Below are positions 44,798 to 52,291 of a DNA stretch of 64,000 nucleotides, piece after piece (within the stretch, counting starts at the first letter, position 1; each line of letters opens with the position of its first letter). The notes beneath the pieces were generated by a model, which worked only from the letters and a program-made list of their open reading frames with translations, did no database searches and was not told where the DNA came from. A program made the translations under genes and the position numbers. The stretch is from Variovorax gracilis (GTDB lineage Bacteria > Pseudomonadota > Gammaproteobacteria > Burkholderiales > Burkholderiaceae_C): positions 1 to 64,000 of the forward strand of contig NZ_JASZYF010000017.1 of NCBI RefSeq assembly GCF_030317115.1. The letters are read 5' to 3'.

Positions 44798-44825
44798 AAA
44801 AAAAGCCGCCTTCGGGCGGCTTTTT
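44798..44825. terminator. Bidirectional rho-independent terminator
   Basis: GCCGCC, TTCG, GGCGGC with seven A residues before and five T residues after. It serves htpX and the convergent FAD-dependent oxidoreductase gene. Confidence 0.92.
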
Positions 44826-44844
44826 CGTGGGCAAGGCGGATGTA

Positions 44845-46503
44845 TCAGGCGACTTGCGTGATGCCCAGCGCCACGGCCTCGGCAACCTTGATGCCGTCAA
44901 CCCCTGCCGACAGGATGCCGCCGGCGTAGCTCGCCCCTTCGCCCGCCGGGTACAGCCCGCGCACGTTGAGGCTCTGGAAGTCGTCGCCGCGCGTGATCTT
45001 GATGGGCGACGAAGTGCGCGTCTCCACGCCGGTCAGCACCGCGTCATGCAGGTCGAAGCCTTTGATCTTGCGTCCGAAGGCCGGAAAAGCCTCCCGCATC
45101 GCCTCGATCGCATAGGCAGGCAGCGCGGCATGCAGGTCGCCCGGCGTCACGCCCGGCTTGTACGAAGGCTCGACGCTGCCGAGCGCCGTCGAAGGCTTGC
45201 CGGCGACGAAGTCCCCGACCAGTTGCCCCGGCGCGCGGTAGTCGCCGCCGCCGAGCACGAAAGCGTTGGATTCGAGTTGGCGTTGCAGCGCAATGCCCGC
45301 CAGCGCGGAGCCCGTGCGGCCGTCTTCCCAGCCCGGATAGTCGCGCGGCTCGATGCCCACGACGATGCCGGCATTCGCATTGCGCTCGTTGCGCGAGTAC
45401 TGACTCATGCCGTTGGTCACGACGCGGCCCGGCTCGCTGGTGGCGGCCACCACGGTGCCGCCCGGACACATGCAGAAGCTGTAGACCGCGCGACCGTTGC
45501 TCGCGTGGTGCACCAGCTTGTAGTCGGCCGCGCCGAGCAGCGGATGGCCGGCATGCCGGCCCCAGCGGGCGCGGTCGATCAGCCCTTGCGGATGTTCCAC
45601 GCGGAAGCCGATCGAGAAAGGCTTGGCCTCGATGTGCACGCCGCGCTCGTGCAGCATCTCGAAGGTGTCGCGCGAGCTGTGGCCGAGCGCCATGACCACG
45701 TGGTCGGCGCGCATCTCGCTGCGCTCCCCGGTGCGCTGGTCGAGCACGGTAAGACCGCGCAGGTGCTTGCCCTTCGGGCCGTCCTCGATCAGCACATCGA
45801 CCACGCGCTGCTCGAAACGGATCTCGCCGCCGAGGGCGACGATCTGCTCGCGCATGTTCTCCACCACCTTCACCAGCTTGAAGGTGCCGATGTGCGGATG
45901 CGCGACGTAGAGGATCTCCGGCGGCGCACCGGCCTTGACGAATTCTTCCATCACCTTGCGGCCGAGGAAGCGCGGGTCCTTGATCTGGCTATAGAGCTTG
46001 CCGTCGGAGAAGGTGCCGGCGCCGCCTTCGCCGAACTGCACGTTCGACTCCGGGTTGAGCTCGCTCTTGCGCCACAGGCCCCAGGTGTCCCTGGTGCGCT
46101 GGCGCACGGTCTTGCCGCGCTCCAGCACGATGGGCTTGAAGCCCATCTGCGCGAGCACCAGCGCGGCGAAGATGCCGCAGGGGCCGAAGCCGATGACCAC
46201 CGGCCGCAGCGGCAATTCCGCCGGTGCCTGTGCCGGCGCCCGCCATGTCATGTCGGGCGTGGGGCCGACGCGGGGGTTCTCCGCGAACCTGGCCAGGATC
46301 CGGGTTTCGAGGGCCGGGTCGGCCAGCATCACGTCGACGATGTAGACCTGCAGCAGATCGGCCTTGCGGGCGTCGAAGCTGCGCTTGAAGACCGTGTGGC
46401 CGGCCATCGCCTCGGCGGCGATGCCGAGTGTCGAGGCAATGGCCTGGGGTAGTGCCGCCTCGTCGTGGGCGAGGGGGAGTTTGATTTCGGAGATTCTCAG
46501 CAT
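44845..46503 (-). CDS. FAD-dependent oxidoreductase (COG2509-like)
   Basis: A 552-residue flavoprotein. After an N-terminal alpha/beta domain of about 95 residues comes the dinucleotide-binding motif VVIGFGPCGIFAALVLAQMG with ERGK at the end of beta-2. Other conserved stretches are QFGEGGAGTFSDGKLYS and the C-terminal GLYPAGEGASYAGGILSAGVDGI, where FAD is contacted. The family is large, uncharacterised and annotated as 'FAD-dependent dehydrogenase'. It is preceded on the same strand by cysK about 70 bases upstream, but I see no proof of coupling. Confidence 0.88.
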   Translation of the reverse strand: MLRISEIKLPLAHDEAALPQAIASTLGIAAEAMAGHTVFKRSFDARKADLLQVYIVDVMLADPALETRILARFAENPRVGPTPDMTWRAPAQAPAELPLRPVVIGFGPCGIFAALVLAQMGFKPIVLERGKTVRQRTRDTWGLWRKSELNPESNVQFGEGGAGTFSDGKLYSQIKDPRFLGRKVMEEFVKAGAPPEILYVAHPHIGTFKLVKVVENMREQIVALGGEIRFEQRVVDVLIEDGPKGKHLRGLTVLDQRTGERSEMRADHVVMALGHSSRDTFEMLHERGVHIEAKPFSIGFRVEHPQGLIDRARWGRHAGHPLLGAADYKLVHHASNGRAVYSFCMCPGGTVVAATSEPGRVVTNGMSQYSRNERNANAGIVVGIEPRDYPGWEDGRTGSALAGIALQRQLESNAFVLGGGDYRAPGQLVGDFVAGKPSTALGSVEPSYKPGVTPGDLHAALPAYAIEAMREAFPAFGRKIKGFDLHDAVLTGVETRTSSPIKITRGDDFQSLNVRGLYPAGEGASYAGGILSAGVDGIKVAEAVALGITQVA

Positions 46504-46574
46504 GTCGGAGGCTTGTGTTTATCAAGCAGGGATGCCGATTATCGGCAACGCCGCGCGGCGCTGCCGATGCGGGG

Positions 46575-47495
46575 TCAAGCCGGCAGGAAGCCCTCGACCG
46601 ACAGGTAGCGTTCGCCGGTGTCGTAGTTGAAGCCCAGCACCACGGCGTTCGGCGGCAGCGAGGGCAGCTTCTGCGCAATCGCGACGAGCGTCGCGCCGGA
46701 CGAGATGCCGACCAGCATGCCTTCCTCGCGAGCGCAGCGGCGTGCCATTTCACGCGCCGGTTCGGCATCCACCTGGAGCACGCCGTCGAGGAGTTCGGTG
46801 TCCAGGTTCTTCGGGATGAAGCCCGCGCCGATGCCCTGGATCGGGTGCGGCGAGGGCTGGCCGCCCGAGATCACGGGCGAGGCCACCGGTTCGACCGCAA
46901 AGACCTGCAGCTTCGGCCACTTCTTCTTGAGCACGCGCGCGCAGCCCGTGATGTGCCCGCCGGTGCCCACGCCGGTGATCAGCACGTCGACGCCGTCGGG
47001 GAAATCTGCGGCGATTTCCTCGGCCGTGGTGCGCACGTGCACGTCGATGTTGGCCGGATTGTTGAACTGCTGCGGCATCCAGGCGCCGGGGGTGCCGGCG
47101 ACGATTTCCTCGGCACGGGCGATCGAGCCCTTCATGCCCTTTTCGCGCGGCGTGAGGTCGAAGGTCGCGCCATAGGCCAGCATCAGCCGGCGGCGCTCGA
47201 CCGACATGCTGTCGGGCATCACGAGGACGAGCTTGTAGCCCTTGACCGCCGCGACCATCGCGAGTCCGATGCCGGTGTTGCCGGAGGTCGGCTCCACGAT
47301 CGTGCCGCCCGGCTTCAGCGCGCCGGATCGCTCGGCATCCTCGACCATCGACAGCGCAATGCGGTCCTTGATCGAACCGCCGGGGTTGGCCCGTTCGGAT
47401 TTGATCCAGACCTGTTGCGTCGCATGGCCGAACAGGCGCTGGATGCGGATGTGCGGCGTGTTGCCGATGGTGTTCAGGATGTTGTCGGCTTTCAT
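46575..47495 (-). CDS. cysK: Cysteine synthase (O-acetylserine sulfhydrylase)
   Basis: A 306-residue PLP enzyme. The PLP lysine lies in ANPGGSIKDRIAL, the substrate loop is PTSGNTGIGLAM and the phosphate loop is GVGTGGHITG. It converts O-acetylserine and sulfide to cysteine. Length and the ERANPGGSIKDRIAL motif favour CysK over CysM (about 295-303 residues), but the distinction is not absolute. GAGGAGA precedes the ATG at 47495. It is divergent from rnpB, whose promoter overlaps its upstream region. Confidence 0.95.
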   Translation of the reverse strand: MKADNILNTIGNTPHIRIQRLFGHATQQVWIKSERANPGGSIKDRIALSMVEDAERSGALKPGGTIVEPTSGNTGIGLAMVAAVKGYKLVLVMPDSMSVERRRLMLAYGATFDLTPREKGMKGSIARAEEIVAGTPGAWMPQQFNNPANIDVHVRTTAEEIAADFPDGVDVLITGVGTGGHITGCARVLKKKWPKLQVFAVEPVASPVISGGQPSPHPIQGIGAGFIPKNLDTELLDGVLQVDAEPAREMARRCAREEGMLVGISSGATLVAIAQKLPSLPPNAVVLGFNYDTGERYLSVEGFLPA

Positions 47496-47549
47496 GGGGT
47501 CTCCTCGGGCGTCGGCCCGGATGAACAAAAAGAGGACCGCCATTGTGGC

Positions 47550-47555
47550 GATAAT
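47550..47555 (+). promoter_or_regulatory. -10 element of the rnpB promoter
   Basis: GATAAT lies seven bases before the predicted 5' end of RNase P RNA, matching TATAAT at five of six positions. No good -35 hexamer is spaced correctly. Confidence 0.5.
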
Positions 47556-47561
47556 CGCCGG

Positions 47562-47898
47562 GTGAAGCACGCCGGACCGCCGCTGGTGCATGTCTCGAAA
47601 GAGCGCACTGGAGGAACGTCCGGACTGCACAGGACAGCGCAGGAGCTAACCGCTCTCCACCGTGAGGTGAGGATCAGAGCAACAGAGACGAGTCGGCCAG
47701 GGGCAACCCGGGCCGGGTGAAACGGGCAATCTCTGCGCGCAGCAACACCAAGTAGGCCAGCGTCGATGTGGTTCCGCAGAGCTGGCGGGTAGGTGGCACC
47801 GAGCCGTTTGGCGACAAACGGCCCAGAGTAATGGCGGTCACGCTGAGGTCTCGCAAGTGGCTTCAGTGCACAGAATCCGGCTTATAGGCGGGCTTCAC
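47562..47898 (+). ncRNA. rnpB: RNase P RNA (class A, catalytic RNA)
   Basis: About 337 bases that process tRNA 5' ends with the RnpA protein. The ends pair as helix P1 (GTGAAGC at 47562 with GCTTCAC at 47892-47898). Conserved core segments are GGAGGAACGTCCGGACTGCA (P4 5' strand region), GGGTGAAACGGGCAATC, AGCAACACCAAGTAGGCC and the 3' core ACAGAATCCGGCTTATAGG, all in the order of E. coli M1 RNA. Exact ends are estimated to within a few bases. The repeat copy 8 follows directly. Confidence 0.95.
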
Positions 47899-47910
47899 AC
47901 TAATTCTTGC

Positions 47911-47984
47911 TCGCCCCCAGGCTTGCCCACTTCGTGTGGCCGCCGACCCCCTGCCGGGGGCGGGCCGGCCGCTTCGGGCGGCCG
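47911..47984 (-). repeat. Palindromic repeat copy 8
   Basis: Just after rnpB: CCCCCAGGCT, CACTTCGTGT, CCCCCTGCCGGGGG and CGGCCGCTTCGGGCGGCCG. It has the usual orientation relative to rnpB and may form its 3' end; no T-tract follows. The rest of 47985-48032 shows no gene. Confidence 0.7.
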
Positions 47985-48032
47985 GGCGCGGCGGCCCTCC
48001 CGAACATGTCCGGCCGTTCCGGCGGACTCTAA

Positions 48033-48740
48033 TCAGAAGCGCTCGTTGGGGGTCAGGTAGCGCCACTGGTTGGGGAGCAGGCCGGCCAGGGGGACTCGGC
48101 CTATGCGAATGCGCTTCATGGCGAGGATCTGGAGGCCGGCATCGTCGCAGATGTGGGCGATCTGGCCGGAGCGGGCTCCCTTGAGGGCGAAGCGCAGGCC
48201 GGTGTGGCCTTCGGCCTGCTGGCCGATGCTGACGCGGGCGGCCGAGCGTTCGAGGCGGGCCAGGGTTTCGGGGCCGACGGGGCCGGCGACATCGACCATG
48301 ACTTCGTGTTCGAGGATGGCGGCGTCTTCCTGAAGCTTGCGCTCGACGCGCCATTCCTGGGTGAAGACGACGAGACCGCTTGCGCCGGTTTCCAGCGGCG
48401 TCATGCAGCGCTGCGCCGCGACATGGCGCGGCAGGAAGCGCAGGCCGGCGCGTTCGGGATCGTGATGGTTGCCGGGCACCAGGAGGCGGTGGGCGTTGTC
48501 GGTCGGCATGCCGGCAGGCTTGTGGAGCAGCAGGGTGACGGGCACCACGGGCTGCGGCCGCGCGCCGGCTTCGATCTCGACCGATTGCTCCGGCCGCACG
48601 CGAGATTGCGGCAGGAGCGCGGGTTCGCCGTCGACGCGCACGGCACCGTTCTCGATCAGCAGTTCAGCCTCGCGCCGGGAGCATCCGGCGAGCGCGGCGA
48701 CGCGCTTGGCCAGGCGGATGCCATCATCGGCTTCGGTCAC
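48033..48740 (-). CDS. Pseudouridine synthase-like protein (RsuA/RluF family) with altered active site
   Basis: A 235-residue protein. An N-terminal S4 domain (residues 7-55, RLAKRVAALAGCSRREAELLIENGAVRVDG) is followed by a pseudouridine synthase fold. The catalytic motif normally reads L-D-x-x-T-x-G-L; here it is PLETGASGLVVFT, so the catalytic Asp is Glu117 and the preceding Arg is absent. RsuA/RluF enzymes modify rRNA. With this substitution the activity is in doubt, though RNA binding may remain. It overlaps neither neighbour; the Nudix-MBL gene lies 10 bases upstream on the same strand. Confidence 0.82.
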   Translation of the reverse strand: MTEADDGIRLAKRVAALAGCSRREAELLIENGAVRVDGEPALLPQSRVRPEQSVEIEAGARPQPVVPVTLLLHKPAGMPTDNAHRLLVPGNHHDPERAGLRFLPRHVAAQRCMTPLETGASGLVVFTQEWRVERKLQEDAAILEHEVMVDVAGPVGPETLARLERSAARVSIGQQAEGHTGLRFALKGARSGQIAHICDDAGLQILAMKRIRIGRVPLAGLLPNQWRYLTPNERF

Positions 48741-48750
48741 AGGGGCATCC

Positions 48751-50436
48751 TCATGGCTTGGTCGATTGCTGGATGCGCTCGACGTGCGCTGCCAGAGAGC
48801 GGGCGGCCACGGGCCACATCCGCTCGGGGACGTCGCTGTAGGCGATGGGCAGCCAGTCCTCGGGCGTGCCTTGGGGCAACTGGCGCATGGCGGCGGCGAT
48901 CCTGGCTTCGCGCTTCAGGCGGTGCGCCTTCAAGTGGGCGATGGCGGCGCGCGCCTCGCCCAGCACGTAGCCGTGGGCGGGCAGGATGAACGCGACGCCG
49001 CCCTCGGCGCAGGTCGCGTCCAGCTTGTCGAGCGAATCGAGGTAGGCGTTCATGTTGCCGTCCGGCGGGTCGACCACGGTCGTGCTGCCGTTGAGCACAT
49101 GGTCGCCTGAGAACAGAAGACCGTCTTCCTCAAGAACCAGGCACAGGTGGTTGGCCGCATGGCCTGGGGTGTGCACCACGCGGAGCGTGTGGGTGTGCGC
49201 CGCGGCTTCTCCCTTGTCCGTGGATGGCTGCGGGGCCAGGATCAGGCGCTCTCCGTCCTTCAGCTCGCGGTCGGGCGTGAACCGGGCCGTGGAGCGTGCC
49301 GTTGGCCTGGAGGCCAGGCCGAGGATCGGCGGCTGGGTCTTGCACAGCTTCTGCAGGGGCAGGGCACCGGGCGAATGGTCCGCATGCGAATGGGTGCAGA
49401 CGATCAGGCGGATGTCGCCACGCGTCGCGCGCCACAGGCGGCCGATGTGGTCGAAGTCGTTCGGGCCTGGGTCGATGACGATGTAGCCGGTGGCTGCGTC
49501 GCCGACGATGTAGGTGTTGGTGCCGGGGCCGGTCATGGCGCTCGGGTTGGGGGCCGTCAGGCGTTGCACGTTCTTCAGCAGCGGCACGGCATGTTCGTTC
49601 TGCCAGTCGAGCGCGTGCACGATCTGGCCGTCGGGGCTGACCATTGCGAGTTCGCCGTAGGGCGAATCGGCTTCCATGTAGCGCGCTTCCTGTCCTGCGA
49701 GCATCCCGGCGCGCGGGCAGCTGGTCCACAGCGGACCTTCGCCGGCATGGCGGTTGGCGCAGGCGTCGAGCACGGCATCGACTGTCTTGTAGGCCGCCAG
49801 CCTTTCGAGCGTGCGCAGCGTCGGGAAGATCATGAAGAAGCTGCCGGCCGCGTGGCGCGCCAGCGCATCGGAGGGTCGCACCCAGCAGGGCTCGAATTGC
49901 TCCGTCTCGTCGGCCGTTGGCGTCTGGCCTTCGGGCATGCGGGCGACGAGAAAGGGCACGTCGAAGCGCTTGGGCAGGTCGCGGTCGGTGATCCAGTGCG
50001 CGAAGGTGTAGACCTTGTCGGTCGACAACAGCAGGCCGCGCTCGACGCACTGGTCGGCGAAGGCCACGGTGGTCGTGGCGGTGCTGCGGTCCATGGATGC
50101 GACTTCTTCGGCGCTCACCGGCCGGCCGTCGGGGTGGTGGGCCAGCAGCACGCCCAGCTCCTCGAAGCTCTCGCGGATGGCGGCGATGGCTTGCGTGAGC
50201 TGGACCCGGCTCTGCGTGCGGCGGCGCGTGGCGATGGAGCGGGCGGTCGTGTCGCCTTCATCGATGCGTCCGCCCGGAAACACGTACGCGCCTGGCGCGA
50301 AGCTTGCAGTCGACGAGCGCCGCGTCATCAATACCTCGACGCCTTCCGGCGTATCGCGCAGCAGCAATACGGTCGCGGCGGCACGCACGGGCGCCGGTTC
50401 GCGTTGGGGATGGAGCAATTGGGTGGGGCGTACCAT
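48751..50436 (-). CDS. Nudix hydrolase-metallo-beta-lactamase fusion
   Basis: A 561-residue two-domain protein. Residues 15-215 form a Nudix domain with GGRIDEGD and, after an insertion of about 20 residues, AIRESFEELGV, as in the NUDT19-like group. Residues about 275-520 form a metallo-beta-lactamase fold with THSHADHSPG (near residue 345), HTPGHAANH, LFSGDHVL and a later PAHG histidine, closest in layout to the LACTB2/glyoxalase II-like hydrolases. The fusion implies sequential hydrolysis, possibly of CoA derivatives or RNA ends; the substrate is unknown. The C-terminus has a winged-helix-like segment (HLKAHRLKREARIAAAM). Confidence 0.9.
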   Translation of the reverse strand: MVRPTQLLHPQREPAPVRAAATVLLLRDTPEGVEVLMTRRSSTASFAPGAYVFPGGRIDEGDTTARSIATRRRTQSRVQLTQAIAAIRESFEELGVLLAHHPDGRPVSAEEVASMDRSTATTTVAFADQCVERGLLLSTDKVYTFAHWITDRDLPKRFDVPFLVARMPEGQTPTADETEQFEPCWVRPSDALARHAAGSFFMIFPTLRTLERLAAYKTVDAVLDACANRHAGEGPLWTSCPRAGMLAGQEARYMEADSPYGELAMVSPDGQIVHALDWQNEHAVPLLKNVQRLTAPNPSAMTGPGTNTYIVGDAATGYIVIDPGPNDFDHIGRLWRATRGDIRLIVCTHSHADHSPGALPLQKLCKTQPPILGLASRPTARSTARFTPDRELKDGERLILAPQPSTDKGEAAAHTHTLRVVHTPGHAANHLCLVLEEDGLLFSGDHVLNGSTTVVDPPDGNMNAYLDSLDKLDATCAEGGVAFILPAHGYVLGEARAAIAHLKAHRLKREARIAAAMRQLPQGTPEDWLPIAYSDVPERMWPVAARSLAAHVERIQQSTKP

Positions 50437-50562
50437 GGGTCGCGATTATCGGGAGTGAGGTGAAAAGTCCGTGAGCGGCGACCGTGTGCATAAGCTTCTA
50501 CACGATCCTTCATGAGCAAAACGCCACAATTCCGGCCTGCTCATTCGTCTCGAAAGACTGTC

Positions 50563-51567
50563 ATGTCCGATTCTCTCTCCAGCCGCGCGCGGCGTCTTGT
50601 CGCGCTCTCGGCCATTGCGCTGTGCGGCGCGGCGCCCCTGGCCCTTGCGCAGCCCGACTGGCCCCAGCAGCCCGTCACCATGATCATGGGCTTCCCGGCC
50701 GGTTCCGGGGTCGACGTGGTGGCGCGCGCCATCCAGGAGCCGCTGCAGCACAAGCTCGGCCAGCCGGTCATCATCGATTACAAGTCGGGCGCCGCCGGCA
50801 ACATCGCCAGCGAGTACGTGGCACGCGCCAGGCCCGATGGCTACACGCTCGCCTTCGGCACCGCGGCCACGCACGGCAGCAATGCGGCGCTCTACAAGAA
50901 GCTCCCGTTCGACGTCGAGACTGACTTCATCCCGGTGGCGCCCGTGCTCGACGTGTCGAACGTGCTCACCATCAACCCCGACGTGATGAACGTGAAGACG
51001 CTCAAGGAGTTCGTCGATCTGGTGAAGGCGAATCCCGGCAAGTACAACTACGCCTCCACGGGCAACGGCGCGGGCACGCACATGGCCTTTGCCGAATTCA
51101 ATTCGCGCCTGGGCCTGGACATGGTGCATGTGCCCTACAAGGGCGGGCCCGAGGCCATCACCTCGGTCGTGCGCGGCGAGACCTGCTGCATCATGAACCA
51201 GGTGCAGACGGTGCTGCCGCAGTACAAGGCAGGCAAGGTGCGGCTGCTGGGGGTCACCACCGCGAAGCCGGTGGCGGCCATCAAGGAAGTGCCGACCATC
51301 GCATCGAGCGGCATTCCCGGGACCAATGGCTTCGACAGCTCGATCTGGTTCGGCATCTTCGCGCCCAAGGGTACTGACCCGCGTATCGTCGACAAGCTCA
51401 ACGCGGCCATCAAGTCCGTGCTCGAGCAGCCGGAGCTTCGCGAAAAGTTCGAAGGCCAGGGCAACACGGTGCGCATCGAAACGCCCGCGCAGTTCAAGCA
51501 GACCGTTCACGACAACCGCGTGAAATGGGCCGAAGTGGCGAAGGCTGCAAATATAAGTATCGACTGA
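50563..51567 (+). CDS. Bug/TctC family periplasmic solute receptor
   Basis: A 334-residue exported receptor. The start at 50563 gives a signal peptide (about residues 1-29, ending LALAQ). Receptor motifs are WPQQPVTMIMGFPAGSGVDV and DYKSGAAGNIASE. The first loop reads PAGSGVD in place of the usual PAGGPTD. It is divergent from the Nudix-MBL gene and has no TTT permease partner nearby. An ATG at 50512 is an alternative start with a worse signal peptide. Confidence 0.92.
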   Translation: MSDSLSSRARRLVALSAIALCGAAPLALAQPDWPQQPVTMIMGFPAGSGVDVVARAIQEPLQHKLGQPVIIDYKSGAAGNIASEYVARARPDGYTLAFGTAATHGSNAALYKKLPFDVETDFIPVAPVLDVSNVLTINPDVMNVKTLKEFVDLVKANPGKYNYASTGNGAGTHMAFAEFNSRLGLDMVHVPYKGGPEAITSVVRGETCCIMNQVQTVLPQYKAGKVRLLGVTTAKPVAAIKEVPTIASSGIPGTNGFDSSIWFGIFAPKGTDPRIVDKLNAAIKSVLEQPELREKFEGQGNTVRIETPAQFKQTVHDNRVKWAEVAKAANISID

Positions 51568-51570
51568 CGC

Positions 51571-51651
51571 CGCACCCCGGCTGGCCGGCACGGCGGTGTG
51601 CCCCTGCAAAGGGGGTTGGCGAAGCGACACGAATTGCGCGAAGACCGGGGA
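51571..51651 (+). repeat. Palindromic repeat copy 9
   Basis: A degenerate copy between the convergent Bug receptor and TPR genes: CCCCTGCAAAGGGG and the ACACGAATTGCGCGAAG core, ending at the TPR gene's stop. Confidence 0.75.
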
Positions 51652-52149
51652 TCAGCTCTTGCGCATTCGCTTGTAGTTCTGGATCTTTTCCTTCAGCTCG
51701 GTGTACTGCTCGCAGGGTAGCCAGCAGAGCTTGTCGAGCGCCTTCAGATGCTTCTCCGCGTCCTCGACGCGGCCCACCTGCAGATAGGCCTCTCCCATGT
51801 ATTCGTGGGCGTCCCGATGGCTCGGATTGAGCTGCAGCGCTCGCTCGTAGTGCTTGAAGGAGTTGTCCATGTCACCCGTGTGGCGGTAGGCAAAGCCCAG
51901 CAGGTTCCACGCGTCCGCGTTATTGGGATCGATCTGGATGACCAGCGTCAGCCGCCCGATGGCGTCGGTCCACTGTTCGGCCTTGATGGCGGCTTGCGCG
52001 GCGACGTAGTTGGGATCGAGGTTCTTCACCTCCGCCCTGCTGCCGCCTCCACCGCCGCCGCCCCCACCATCCCCACCGCCGCCTGCGGGCCATGCAGGAA
52101 GGCTCAGGAAAACGAGGCACGCCGCCGTCGCCAATGCTCTCTTGCGCAT
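51652..52149 (-). CDS. Exported tetratricopeptide-repeat protein
   Basis: A 165-residue protein with a signal peptide (residues 1-22, cleaved near PAWPA), then a run of glycines (about residues 23-36) and TPR repeats from residue 50 (WNLLGFAYRHTGDMDNSFKHYERALQLNPSHRDAHEYMGEAYLQ). TPRs mediate protein contacts in the periplasm. Cysteines 142 and 146 (CWLPC) could form a disulfide. The glycine run is encoded by a GGN-rich tract. It is divergent from the NfeD gene. I do not recognise a specific family. Confidence 0.8.
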   Translation of the reverse strand: MRKRALATAACLVFLSLPAWPAGGGGDGGGGGGGGGSRAEVKNLDPNYVAAQAAIKAEQWTDAIGRLTLVIQIDPNNADAWNLLGFAYRHTGDMDNSFKHYERALQLNPSHRDAHEYMGEAYLQVGRVEDAEKHLKALDKLCWLPCEQYTELKEKIQNYKRMRKS

Positions 52150-52291
52150 GATGAGTGCTCCAGGTCGTTCCTCCCCGCCCCGCCCCGCGAATCGCTGTCG
52201 GCTCCGGCTGCATTCGAATCCTGGGGCGGGCGCGTGTCAACAGCCGGGGGCGCCATGTGACAGCGCTGCGCGCGCTCCCTAGAATGAAGCG

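Noticed and set aside
47674..47856. Short open frames inside 47.56-47.90 kb
   Set aside because: The stretch is RNase P RNA, whose core motifs and P1 pairing are clear.
2158..51651. CRISPR array or insertion sequences
   Set aside because: The repeated elements are dispersed singly at gene ends, have internal hairpins, no regular spacers, no transposase and no target-site duplication.
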